A stretch of DNA of 17,039 nucleotides from CAYGUK01 sp964352985 (GTDB taxonomy: Bacteria; Pseudomonadota; Gammaproteobacteria; JAHCLG01): contig CAYGUK010000087.1 of assembly GCA_964352985.1 (NCBI GenBank), positions 1 through 17,039 of the forward strand, read 5' to 3'. A model generated the notes under the pieces. That model was not told the DNA's origin. It did no database searches and worked only from the letters and a program-made list of their open reading frames with translations. Every line of letters starts with the position of its first letter. Within the stretch, counting starts at the first letter, position 1. Of this stretch, positions 6,869 through 14,039 are shown piece by piece. The translations under genes and the position numbers were made by a program.

Positions 6869-7192
6869 TTAAGATTCTTGATCTTCATCATTGATAACTA
6901 AATGATTCGTTTCAGCGAATGACATGATTGAATCATAAAGTTCAGGATTAGAATTTTTTAATGCAGGGTCTAAAACAATACATTTATGACCATGATTCAT
7001 GGAAGGTTGTAGTAGGGGGGAATATTGTATACGTCTTTTTTTAAACGTACTTAATTGACCACTCATACGCTCGGCCCAATCACTAGGACGAAATTTTTCG
7101 CCAGTATCGGTAACACCTGTAATTAATATCTTTTTACGCAAATGTACTTCTGCAGTCACTGATTTGCCTTTATCTTCGTCATCATCTTTCAT
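6869..7192 (-). CDS. DUF3579 family protein
   Basis: A 107-residue cytoplasmic protein of unknown function. It carries the features of the DUF3579 family known from beta- and gammaproteobacteria: the FRPSDWAERMSG segment (38-49), the Tyr-Ser-Pro and Gln-Pro stretch near 57-63, the HKCIVLDPAL strand and a final helix with FAETNHLVI. The N-terminus is highly charged (MKDDDEDKGK). There is no signal peptide or membrane segment. It is convergent with the HAD gene and divergent from pssA, so it is probably its own transcription unit. Confidence 0.85.
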   Translation of the reverse strand: MKDDDEDKGKSVTAEVHLRKKILITGVTDTGEKFRPSDWAERMSGQLSTFKKRRIQYSPLLQPSMNHGHKCIVLDPALKNSNPELYDSIMSFAETNHLVINDEDQES

Positions 7193-7329
7193 AACTTATT
7201 GATCTATGTTGTTTATATTGCTTTTGCACAGACGACCGTTGTCCTTGTGTGCTGCATTATAAATAAGTTTTTCCAACTGTTCAAAACTAAATGTATGAAA
7301 ATTTCTTTAAAACCCACCCAAGGCAAGCT

Positions 7330-7380
7330 ATCATCTCGCTTACTTAAATTGTAGTCGCAATTTTACGAAAGCGTGATGAT
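7330..7380 (+). promoter_or_regulatory. Structured leader stem-loop before pssA
   Basis: Outer arms ATCATCTCGCTT (7330-7341) and AAGCGTGATGAT (7369-7380) pair over 12 positions with one mismatch. Nested inside are AAATTG (7346-7351) and CAATTT (7358-7363), a further six pairs around TAGTCG. It ends 26 bases before the pssA ATG and has no T run, so a leader RNA structure or a large protein-binding site is more likely than a terminator. I do not recognise it as a known riboswitch. Confidence 0.45.
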
Positions 7381-7406
7381 TTTAAACAAATTTTCGGATA
7401 CAAAGT

Positions 7407-8189
7407 ATGTCAAAAAATAAATCAAATACAGAAGAACCAAGCATGCAAAAGCGGATGCGGGGAATTTATCTATTACCTAATTTATTCACGACTGGCGGCT
7501 TATTTGCTGGCTATTACGCTGTAGTTGCTGCGATGAAGGGATTTTTTGATGTTGCCGCTGTAGCTATCTTCATTGCAATGATTGCAGATGGACTGGATGG
7601 GCGCGTAGCAAGATTAACCAATACTCAAAGTGATTTTGGAGCTCAATATGATAGTCTTTCTGATTTGGTCGCATTTGGTCTAGCGCCATCATTAGTCACG
7701 TATAAGTGGTCTTTAATGTACTTGGGTAAAATTGGTTGGCTAGCCGCCTTTTGTTTTGCGGCAGCCGGTGCATTACGCTTAGCACGTTTTAATACTCAAA
7801 CCGGATTAGGCAAGCATCATTTTCAAGGTCTACCCATCCCTTCTGCTGCTGGTATTCTTACCAGTATGGTTTGGACTGGGAATGAGTTTAGTCTTAATGG
7901 CTCATCTCTTTCTATCTTAGTGGCATTTGTGTCAGTTATCACGGCCATATTAATGGTCTCTAATATTCGGTTTTATAGTTTCAAGGAATTAGATTTCAAA
8001 GGTAAAGTGCCGTTTAGCGTATTGATAATTGTAGTGTTAATGTTTGTATTAGTCGCGATTGATCCTCCTATCGTTTTATTTGTTTGTTTTATTGCCTATG
8101 GCCTCTCTGGTCCAATTTGGAAGTTAAATCGAAATCTCAAGTTTCAAAAAAAAGTACGGGATAAAAATCAAGTAAAATCTGATGAATGA
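7407..8189 (+). CDS. pssA: CDP-diacylglycerol-serine O-phosphatidyltransferase
   Basis: This membrane enzyme condenses CDP-diacylglycerol with L-serine to phosphatidylserine, the first step to phosphatidylethanolamine. It has 260 residues and several hydrophobic segments. The CDP-alcohol phosphatidyltransferase signature is complete: D61-G62-x-D64-G65-x2-A68-R69-x8-G78-x3-D82-x3-D86, where the aspartates hold the metal ions. The MRGIYLLPNLFTTGG start is typical of the Bacillus-type (type II) PssA rather than the phospholipase-D-like E. coli enzyme. A GGA lies about eight bases before the ATG. The end overlaps the next gene by eight bases, so pssA, the protease gene and nadC likely form one operon. 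Confidence 0.94.
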   Translation: MSKNKSNTEEPSMQKRMRGIYLLPNLFTTGGLFAGYYAVVAAMKGFFDVAAVAIFIAMIADGLDGRVARLTNTQSDFGAQYDSLSDLVAFGLAPSLVTYKWSLMYLGKIGWLAAFCFAAAGALRLARFNTQTGLGKHHFQGLPIPSAAGILTSMVWTGNEFSLNGSSLSILVAFVSVITAILMVSNIRFYSFKELDFKGKVPFSVLIIVVLMFVLVAIDPPIVLFVCFIAYGLSGPIWKLNRNLKFQKKVRDKNQVKSDE

Positions 8190-8727
8190 TTTTAATGAAG
8201 ATGAACAGCAACCCAATATTGATACAAGTGGTTATGCAAAATACATGTTTATTGCTTTATGGATTTGTGTCTTTATTTTATTGACTGTATTTTTTGGTTA
8301 TTGGGAAAAGAAAAAAGAAAATCCAAATCAACAACCCGAATCATATGAAACAAGTGGTGTTCGAACTTTAATTCTACAACGTAATTGGAATAATCATTAC
8401 GTAGTGAGTGGAAAAGTGAATGGTAAATTAGTTGAATTTCTTTTAGATACTGGTGCTACGGCGGTTGTCATTCCCGCACATTTGCAACAATCGTTAGGAT
8501 TAAAGCGAGGTTTCGCAGGTCAGGCTATGACAGCAAATGGTGCTGTGACGACTTATGCGACACGAATTGATACATTACAAATTGGTAAAATTGTTTTACA
8601 TAATGTTAACGCCGCACTTAATCCCGGCATGACAGATGATCAAATTTTATTAGGTATGAGTGCGTTAAAAGAAGTTGATTTTTCCCAAAGAGATGGCAAA
8701 TTGATAATCCACCAGCGAGTAAAATAA
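8182..8727 (+). CDS. Membrane-anchored retropepsin-like aspartic protease
   Basis: A 181-residue protein of the clan AA family described as TIGR02281. A short cytoplasmic N-terminus precedes one membrane helix (about 21-40), then a linker and a periplasmic protease domain from about 60. The catalytic motif FLLDTGAT has Asp89. The second half-site follows as the ILLGMSALKEVDF stretch, where retropepsins have a hydrophobic-hydrophobic-Gly motif. One catalytic Asp per chain means it must dimerise to be active. Substrates are unknown; the relatives best studied are single-domain bacterial retropepsins such as rickettsial ApRick. Its start overlaps pssA by eight bases and its TAA shares one base with the nadC ATG. 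Confidence 0.88.
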   Translation: MNDFNEDEQQPNIDTSGYAKYMFIALWICVFILLTVFFGYWEKKKENPNQQPESYETSGVRTLILQRNWNNHYVVSGKVNGKLVEFLLDTGATAVVIPAHLQQSLGLKRGFAGQAMTANGAVTTYATRIDTLQIGKIVLHNVNAALNPGMTDDQILLGMSALKEVDFSQRDGKLIIHQRVK

Positions 8728-9560
8728 TGTTAAAAAAGACATGGAATAAAGTTATTGAATCAGCGCTTGCTGAAGATATTGGATCAGGTGATATTACAGC
8801 AACACTTATACCCACATCTAAAAAATGTTCTGCAAAATTGATTACGCGAGAAAATGCAATCATTTGTGGATGTGATATTGCAGAAGCTGTTTTTCACCAA
8901 GTGGATGAAAATATAAAAATAGATTGGTATGTCAAAGATGGGGAAACAATTTTTGCAGATCAATTGTTATGTGAGGTTACTGGGTTTGCTCGCGCCATTT
9001 TAACAGCAGAAAGGACGGCTTTAAATTTTTTACAACTCTTATCAGGTATTGCTACTAAAGTGAATAAATATAAAAAACTCATGGGTGAATGTAAAACTAA
9101 AATACTTGATACAAGAAAAACTATTCCACTTTTACGTGATATGCAAAAATATGCGGTAACCTGTGGTGGCGGTTTAAATCATCGATTTGGTTTATATGAT
9201 GCTTTTTTAATTAAAGAAAATCATATTAAAGCTGCTGGCGGTATTGCACAAGCAGTCGAGAAGGCAAGGGCAATAAATCAAAACCTATTAATAGAAGTGG
9301 AAGTTGAAAATTTAGAAGAGTTACACATTGCATTAAATGTGGGTGTCACACGTATCATGTTAGATAATTTTAGTCTTGATGAAATTAAGCAAGCTGTCAA
9401 AATCAATCAAAACCGCGCTGAGCTTGAAGTTTCAGGAAACATTACTGCTTGCAATATTCAAGAAATTGCATCAACCAATGTCACTTATGTTTCATTAGGT
9501 GATTTAACAAAAAACATTTCAGCACTCGATCTATCTTTAAGGATCAGTGATGCGGATTAA
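8727..9560 (+). CDS. nadC: Nicotinate-nucleotide pyrophosphorylase (carboxylating), NadC
   Basis: This cytoplasmic enzyme turns quinolinate and PRPP into nicotinate mononucleotide, CO2 and pyrophosphate in de novo NAD synthesis. It has 277 residues, the normal family length. Visible landmarks are EDIGSGDIT (16-24), the helix with TAERTALNFLQLLSGIAT (93-110), the substrate-binding DTRKT (128-132), GGGLNHRFGLYD (147-158) with KENHI after it, and the phosphate-binding end of the barrel (VSGNI and YVSLGDLT). The ATG overlaps the stop of the protease gene (TAATG). The stop codon is interleaved with that of the convergent lipoprotein gene. No nadA or nadB is in the window. Confidence 0.96.
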   Translation: MLKKTWNKVIESALAEDIGSGDITATLIPTSKKCSAKLITRENAIICGCDIAEAVFHQVDENIKIDWYVKDGETIFADQLLCEVTGFARAILTAERTALNFLQLLSGIATKVNKYKKLMGECKTKILDTRKTIPLLRDMQKYAVTCGGGLNHRFGLYDAFLIKENHIKAAGGIAQAVEKARAINQNLLIEVEVENLEELHIALNVGVTRIMLDNFSLDEIKQAVKINQNRAELEVSGNITACNIQEIASTNVTYVSLGDLTKNISALDLSLRISDAD

Positions 9561-10642
9561 GTATTAATCGTTAAAAGTGGCGCATTAGATTGCAATTTTC
9601 CTGATTGCAGAGCAAATAGCTGATTCAACATTGCAATCGTCGATTTAGAATCATTGTCACTGTTAGCTATATAAAACCATAATCCTTTAAAATTTATTTC
9701 GATGGCAGCATCACTTGGTGGCGCTAAACTGGAATGAACGACTAACATCCCTTTAGTCACATTTGCCCAATCAAATAATGATCCGTTTGAACTATAAGTG
9801 TGTTCAACCGCACCGCTATTAAATGCCGAGAGTGGAACTTCAACAGCTTTAGAAAGATAATACATGCTACCTGAAAAAGAGCGTGTACGAATAGGGATAA
9901 TGTTATCATGTGGGTTGATATCGAAAGATGAAACAAAGATGAGATTTTGATAATGCCCATTTACATGTAACATTTTCAATAATTGTTGCCATTTACGTTG
10001 GTGATGATGTTGATATAAAAAGTGAATATCGATGGCCATGTAATTTTTGATTTTTGTTAAATTGAAATCGACGTCATTATCACGTTGAAGTTCACGTAGA
10101 TAATGGACCATATTAACAAATGTTTTGTATTGAGGCGCATGACTTGAGGTTGGTCGAGAAGCACTAGGGGCATTGAGTAGGGGGCCTAATCGTTGCACGC
10201 AAATTCGAAATACTCGAGCAAAACTCCAGCCAGAACGCAGTAACAAATATAATTTGTTTACGGAAATGGGCGTTAATATTTGGACGGTGAATTGTTGATC
10301 TTGTAATGGTGTATATGAAATAGTGGGTTTTTCAAGATAACTTAAATTGGTGTTTAACGATAAATCGTTTAATGGGAATGTGCCATTTCTAACATGGCTA
10401 ACAATTCCAGCTGTACTGCTTGAAGAAAAAGATAATTGTGCTGTGACATTACTGACTTGGAGAAAATATGAACTTAAACCATATTTTAATCTCACTAAGT
10501 TTAATAATAATTGTTGATCATTACTTTGAGCCAAAGCTGAGTTATAAGAAGCACGATCGTGTGGTAAGTAATGCGCACCAATTGTTGTACAAGATGAGAG
10601 TATGATGATTGAAAATAAGAGGCAAACTATTTTGTAATTCAC
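9557..10642 (-). CDS. Predicted lipoprotein of unknown function
   Basis: This 361-residue envelope protein has a lipoprotein signal: a hydrophobic stretch and the lipobox LSSC, giving a lipidated Cys18. The following residues (TT) do not form the Asp+2 inner-membrane retention signal, so the outer membrane is likely. The segment YNSALAQSNDQQLLLNLVRLKYGLSSYFLQVSNVTAQ (about 33-69) resembles a conserved block in a family of uncharacterised proteobacterial lipoproteins. No enzymatic motif is visible. The start is a GTG at 10642; the only upstream ATG is followed by a stop. It lies 73 bases downstream of the mechanosensitive channel pair on the same strand and may be co-transcribed or use the promoter candidate at 10680-10709. 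Its stop overlaps that of nadC by four bases. Confidence 0.75.
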   Translation of the reverse strand: MNYKIVCLLFSIIILSSCTTIGAHYLPHDRASYNSALAQSNDQQLLLNLVRLKYGLSSYFLQVSNVTAQLSFSSSSTAGIVSHVRNGTFPLNDLSLNTNLSYLEKPTISYTPLQDQQFTVQILTPISVNKLYLLLRSGWSFARVFRICVQRLGPLLNAPSASRPTSSHAPQYKTFVNMVHYLRELQRDNDVDFNLTKIKNYMAIDIHFLYQHHHQRKWQQLLKMLHVNGHYQNLIFVSSFDINPHDNIIPIRTRSFSGSMYYLSKAVEVPLSAFNSGAVEHTYSSNGSLFDWANVTKGMLVVHSSLAPPSDAAIEINFKGLWFYIANSDNDSKSTIAMLNQLFALQSGKLQSNAPLLTINT

Positions 10643-10679
10643 GACTTTACTTATCCATAAGTGAATTTAGAATAAGAAT

Positions 10680-10709
10680 ATTATGATAAATAATGAGTAG
10701 TAATTGCAA
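10680..10709 (-). promoter_or_regulatory. Candidate promoter of the lipoprotein gene
   Basis: On the minus strand TTGCAA (10709-10704) and CATAAT (10685-10680) are 18 bases apart. Both are close to the sigma-70 consensus, and the pair lies in the gap between the channel gene and the lipoprotein gene. Confidence 0.4.
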
Positions 10710-10715
10710 GTAAAA

Positions 10716-12206
10716 TTAATGTTGTTCGGATTTTCCAGTTAATACCGAAAATAATTTTTTCATTTTATTTAGGATATACTCGGATAGTGTTTCTCTTTCA
10801 CGTTCTAAACGTTCGAGATCGAGAATTTCTTGTTGGAATTGTTCGTTCTGTAAACGCCTCTCTGCCATCAGGTTGCTAATTTTTATCATCAGCTTTGGAT
10901 GCTTATCAATAATGGAGATAAATATTTGTCTATCCATTTTATAAACGATTGAGTTTGTTTCTGCAATAATGGTTGCGCTTGAGCGCTCACCTGTAAATAA
11001 TGACATTTCACCAAAGTATTCACCTGATGCAAGATAGGTGACTTTCTCTAATTTTTTTTCCTCACCAACTGGAATCATCACTGATAATAAACCGTCGACT
11101 AAAATATACATTGAATCCAATTCTTTATCATAAGAGGTGATTTCCATCCCAGTTTTTATAGTTAATTCTGCGGTATGATCGACGATGTAGTTAATATCTT
11201 CCTCATCTAAAAATCTAAATATCTTGGTATTGGCAATAAATTGATGTTTATTTATTTCATGAGAAAATTCACTTTTTGGTTTTTTAGTGAGATAGAGTGC
11301 AGATTTTTTTCTAGCAAATGTAATGTTTGCTAGTTTAGCTAAATAAATAACTTGTGCGATTAGTCCATTTTTTGCCATGCTTGGAACTGTTTTTGCTGGA
11401 ATAATCCAATAGGATAGTATGTAGTTGATACCGTTTGGTGTTACATTTTCTATTCTTGCAGAAGGTGCTGGTTCTTCTAAAATACCGTAAGCAGATTTTG
11501 CCGCGGTCATTAACATATCCAGAACTTTTGCACTATTTATAAATTGATTAAAACAAAAAGTAATTTCGAAACTTGCTGTATTATTCATCGATAAGTTACT
11601 AATTGGTATCTGACAGAGTGTACTGTTAGGAACAATTAAAATACTGTTTGAGCCTGTTTGAAATCGTGTCGTTCGCCAAGTTGTTTCCATTACTTGCGCT
11701 GCTATGTTTAATGACCAATCGTGTAAAAAAACAAAATCACCAATTTTAAAAGGACGATCAAAATGTAGAGATAGCCCATCAAATATATCAGCAATAACGT
11801 TATTAATAGCTAACCCGACAATTAATCCCACAAAACCTGATGCGGCAACAATGGTCGACACTGATTGTAAAAATACAAAACTGACAATACCAAGAAATGC
11901 AATAAAAAATATTAAACCTGCGACGATATCTTTGATAAGTCTAGGTACCTTAAAGCCCGTTCGATTTTCAATCATTGAAGTCCATATTACTACATCAATT
12001 AATCTGACGACTAACCAAGCAGTTGATAACCAAAGTAATACTTTAACACTATCATGAATGACTTCTAATGACTGTTGAACAACAGCCCATTTGATTTGAA
12101 AAACTTTACCTTCCCATAATGATAAGACAACAATTAATAAAAATAATAAAATCAAGGGGGAAATTAGTCGGTAATATAATGGTTTTGCAATAGGTAATTT
12201 TTTCAT
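10716..12206 (-). CDS. MscS-type mechanosensitive channel with cyclic-nucleotide-binding domain (second copy)
   Basis: This 496-residue inner-membrane channel matches the layout called bacterial cyclic-nucleotide-gated (bCNG) channels within the MscS superfamily. About four hydrophobic segments occupy 13-140; the last is the pore helix (ASGFVGLIVGLAINNVIADIF) followed by the conserved FDRPFKIGDFVFL turn. The MscS beta and vestibule domains extend to about 310. A CNBD follows from about 328 (KIFRFLDEED) to about 445, with the phosphate-binding cassette FGEMSLFTGERSSAT. A charged helix (RRLQNEQFQQEILDLERLER) ends the protein. In the cassette the usual Arg just before Ser-Ala is Ser, with Arg one place earlier, so nucleotide binding may be altered. 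Its ATG overlaps the stop of the paralogous upstream gene by four bases. Confidence 0.9.
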   Translation of the reverse strand: MKKLPIAKPLYYRLISPLILLFLLIVVLSLWEGKVFQIKWAVVQQSLEVIHDSVKVLLWLSTAWLVVRLIDVVIWTSMIENRTGFKVPRLIKDIVAGLIFFIAFLGIVSFVFLQSVSTIVAASGFVGLIVGLAINNVIADIFDGLSLHFDRPFKIGDFVFLHDWSLNIAAQVMETTWRTTRFQTGSNSILIVPNSTLCQIPISNLSMNNTASFEITFCFNQFINSAKVLDMLMTAAKSAYGILEEPAPSARIENVTPNGINYILSYWIIPAKTVPSMAKNGLIAQVIYLAKLANITFARKKSALYLTKKPKSEFSHEINKHQFIANTKIFRFLDEEDINYIVDHTAELTIKTGMEITSYDKELDSMYILVDGLLSVMIPVGEEKKLEKVTYLASGEYFGEMSLFTGERSSATIIAETNSIVYKMDRQIFISIIDKHPKLMIKISNLMAERRLQNEQFQQEILDLERLERERETLSEYILNKMKKLFSVLTGKSEQH

Positions 12207-13711
12207 GATTGCATTTTCTTACCATCAGAATCATTGTTAGGTCTTAATACACTGAAAAAGTTTTTCATTTTACCTAAAATCATTTCAGAAATTGATTTTG
12301 TTTCTTGCTGGAGTCTTTCAGTATTGAGAATTTCTTCTTCAAATTGAATATTTTGCATCCGTCTTTCTGCAACTAGCGCACTCATTTTTTCAGCTAAAAG
12401 AGGGCGTTTTTCAAATAAGGTGGTTAATACATTTTTTTCTATTTTCAAAACGGTTGAGTTTGTTTCTGCCATGATAGTTGCGGAACGAGGTTCTCCAGTT
12501 AATAGTGACATTTCACCAAAAAATTCACCAGAAGCAAGATAAGTGATTCTCTCTAATTCATCATGGTCTTCAACTGGGATCATTACTGATAATAACCCAT
12601 CAATGAGAATATACATGGAGTTTGCTTGTTCACCATAAGTTGCGACAATAGATCCTGCCTTTAAACTTAATTCAGTGGAACGAGTTGTGACGAGTTCAAC
12701 TTCTTCATCATTTAAATTTTCAAATATTTTTGTATTTTGAATAAACTCTTTTCTGTCTAGTTCTTCTGTTGGAAGTTTAACTTCTAATTTTGTCATGTAT
12801 ACTTCTTGTTTAGACATGGCAAAGGGGATATTCGATAATCGTGATAAATAAACAACTTGAGAAACTAAACCATTTTTGGCCATGCCGGGTGCGATTTTGG
12901 CAGGTTCAATCCAATAACTTATTAAATATTCAATACCATTTTCTGTAATATTATTCACTCTGGCAACAGGTGGGGGGGTATCTAAGATACCATATGATGA
13001 TTTAGCCGCTGCGATTAATAAACTTAATACACGTTCTGTTGAAACATTTTCATGAAAACAAAATTTCGCTTCAAAATTTGCACGATTATTCATCGATAAA
13101 TTGCTCACAGCCATGGCACAAATTTTGCTGTTGGGTACGACTAATATGCTATTTGAAGGTGTTTCAAAACGTGTAGTTCGCCAAGTTGTTTCGATAACTT
13201 TTCCTGTAATATTTAGCGTCCTATCATGTAAAAATACATAGTCACCTATTTTAAATGGTCTATCAATGTTAATAGACACACCATCAAACACATCTGAAAT
13301 AACATTTTTTATTGCAAGTCCTACTACTAAACCCAAGGCACCTGATGCGGCCAATAAACCCGTGATAGATTGTGAAAAGACTAAACTGATAATTCCTAAA
13401 AATGCAGTAAAAAATACAAAGGCAGCGACTAGATCTTTAATTAGTCTAGGCACTTTATAATGGGTTCTTTGTTCTATTAAAATGTTCCAAATAATGACAT
13501 CAATCAAACGGACAACTAACCAAGCTATGGCAAGCCAAGTAAAAACTTCGACACTATGTTTAATAATATGAATCGATTGTTGAATAATTTCCCATTCCAT
13601 TTGAAACAAGGCATCTCGCCAAAAAGAAGATGCAACTATCGCAACAAAGAGAACAATCACAGGCGCGATAAGACGCTTGAAGACTTTTTTATTAACGGGT
13701 TTGTCACTCAT
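12203..13711 (-). CDS. MscS-type mechanosensitive channel with cyclic-nucleotide-binding domain (first copy)
   Basis: This 502-residue paralogue of the next gene has the same order of parts: four membrane segments (about 13-140), pore helix ASGALGLVVGLAIKNVISDVF, the FDGVSINIDRPFKIGDYVFL turn, MscS cytoplasmic domain, CNBD and a C-terminal helix. Its phosphate-binding cassette FGEMSLLTGEPRSAT is canonical, with Arg in the position that holds the cyclic nucleotide phosphate in MlotiK1 and CAP. It would sense membrane tension, cAMP or cGMP, or both; which is unknown. The frame is open to an ATG at 13801. I chose 13711 because from there the N-terminus aligns with the paralogue without gaps, while the extra 30 residues have no counterpart and no ribosome site. 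The site before 13711 (TTGGTG) is itself weak, so 13801 or 13786 remain possible. Confidence 0.88.
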   Translation of the reverse strand: MSDKPVNKKVFKRLIAPVIVLFVAIVASSFWRDALFQMEWEIIQQSIHIIKHSVEVFTWLAIAWLVVRLIDVIIWNILIEQRTHYKVPRLIKDLVAAFVFFTAFLGIISLVFSQSITGLLAASGALGLVVGLAIKNVISDVFDGVSINIDRPFKIGDYVFLHDRTLNITGKVIETTWRTTRFETPSNSILVVPNSKICAMAVSNLSMNNRANFEAKFCFHENVSTERVLSLLIAAAKSSYGILDTPPPVARVNNITENGIEYLISYWIEPAKIAPGMAKNGLVSQVVYLSRLSNIPFAMSKQEVYMTKLEVKLPTEELDRKEFIQNTKIFENLNDEEVELVTTRSTELSLKAGSIVATYGEQANSMYILIDGLLSVMIPVEDHDELERITYLASGEFFGEMSLLTGEPRSATIMAETNSTVLKIEKNVLTTLFEKRPLLAEKMSALVAERRMQNIQFEEEILNTERLQQETKSISEMILGKMKNFFSVLRPNNDSDGKKMQS

Positions 13712-14039
13712 AACACCAATACAACTTTCATCACAACATATTAAATCTAGTTGAGCTTTTATAATATTGCAAGGAGGTGTATGCATTAAATGTGCCAGCA
13801 TAGTTCTGTTTTTAATAACTGATTGAAAAATAGTTAAATGAGAATTTATTTGATAATTGATGAAGTGAATCGTTGTTTATTTTAGATGATTTGAAGTTGT
13901 AAAACCTTTTAATGAAATGATACAGTTAAATAAAAAATAAAATATAGGTGTGATCCCTCGCATAGTTTATTTGATATTTTGATTTACAGGTTATTAAATC
14001 TACATCATAGTTTTGGCCCACAACTACGAGCGCTGTGTT
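13712..14039. other. Gene-free stretch upstream of the channel operon
   Basis: This gap holds the leader of the channel operon and the downstream end of the frameshifted gene. Two items stand out: the minus-strand sequence CACCTCCTT (13779-13771), identical to the anti-Shine-Dalgarno end of 16S rRNA, and a minus-strand TATAAA (13763-13758) without a good -35. The in-frame extension 13712-13801 is open but shows no protein-like features. I see no convincing terminator for the gene at 14040. Confidence 0.5.

Noticed and set aside
5903..9573. Exact 13-base repeat GTATTAATCGTTA at 5903-5915 and 9561-9573
   Set aside because: A few such repeats are expected by chance in 17 kb of AT-rich sequence; one copy is intergenic and the other lies in codons, with no shared context.
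11704..12057. Open frames on the plus strand opposite the channel genes (also 13266-13460 and 13556-13744)
   Set aside because: They mirror conserved coding sequence of the minus-strand channels and have no family features or ribosome sites.
13771..13822. Plus-strand perfect ribosome site followed by tiny reading frames (2 and 10 codons)
   Set aside because: The spacing is wrong for either ATG, the peptides are very short, and no gene follows on that strand.
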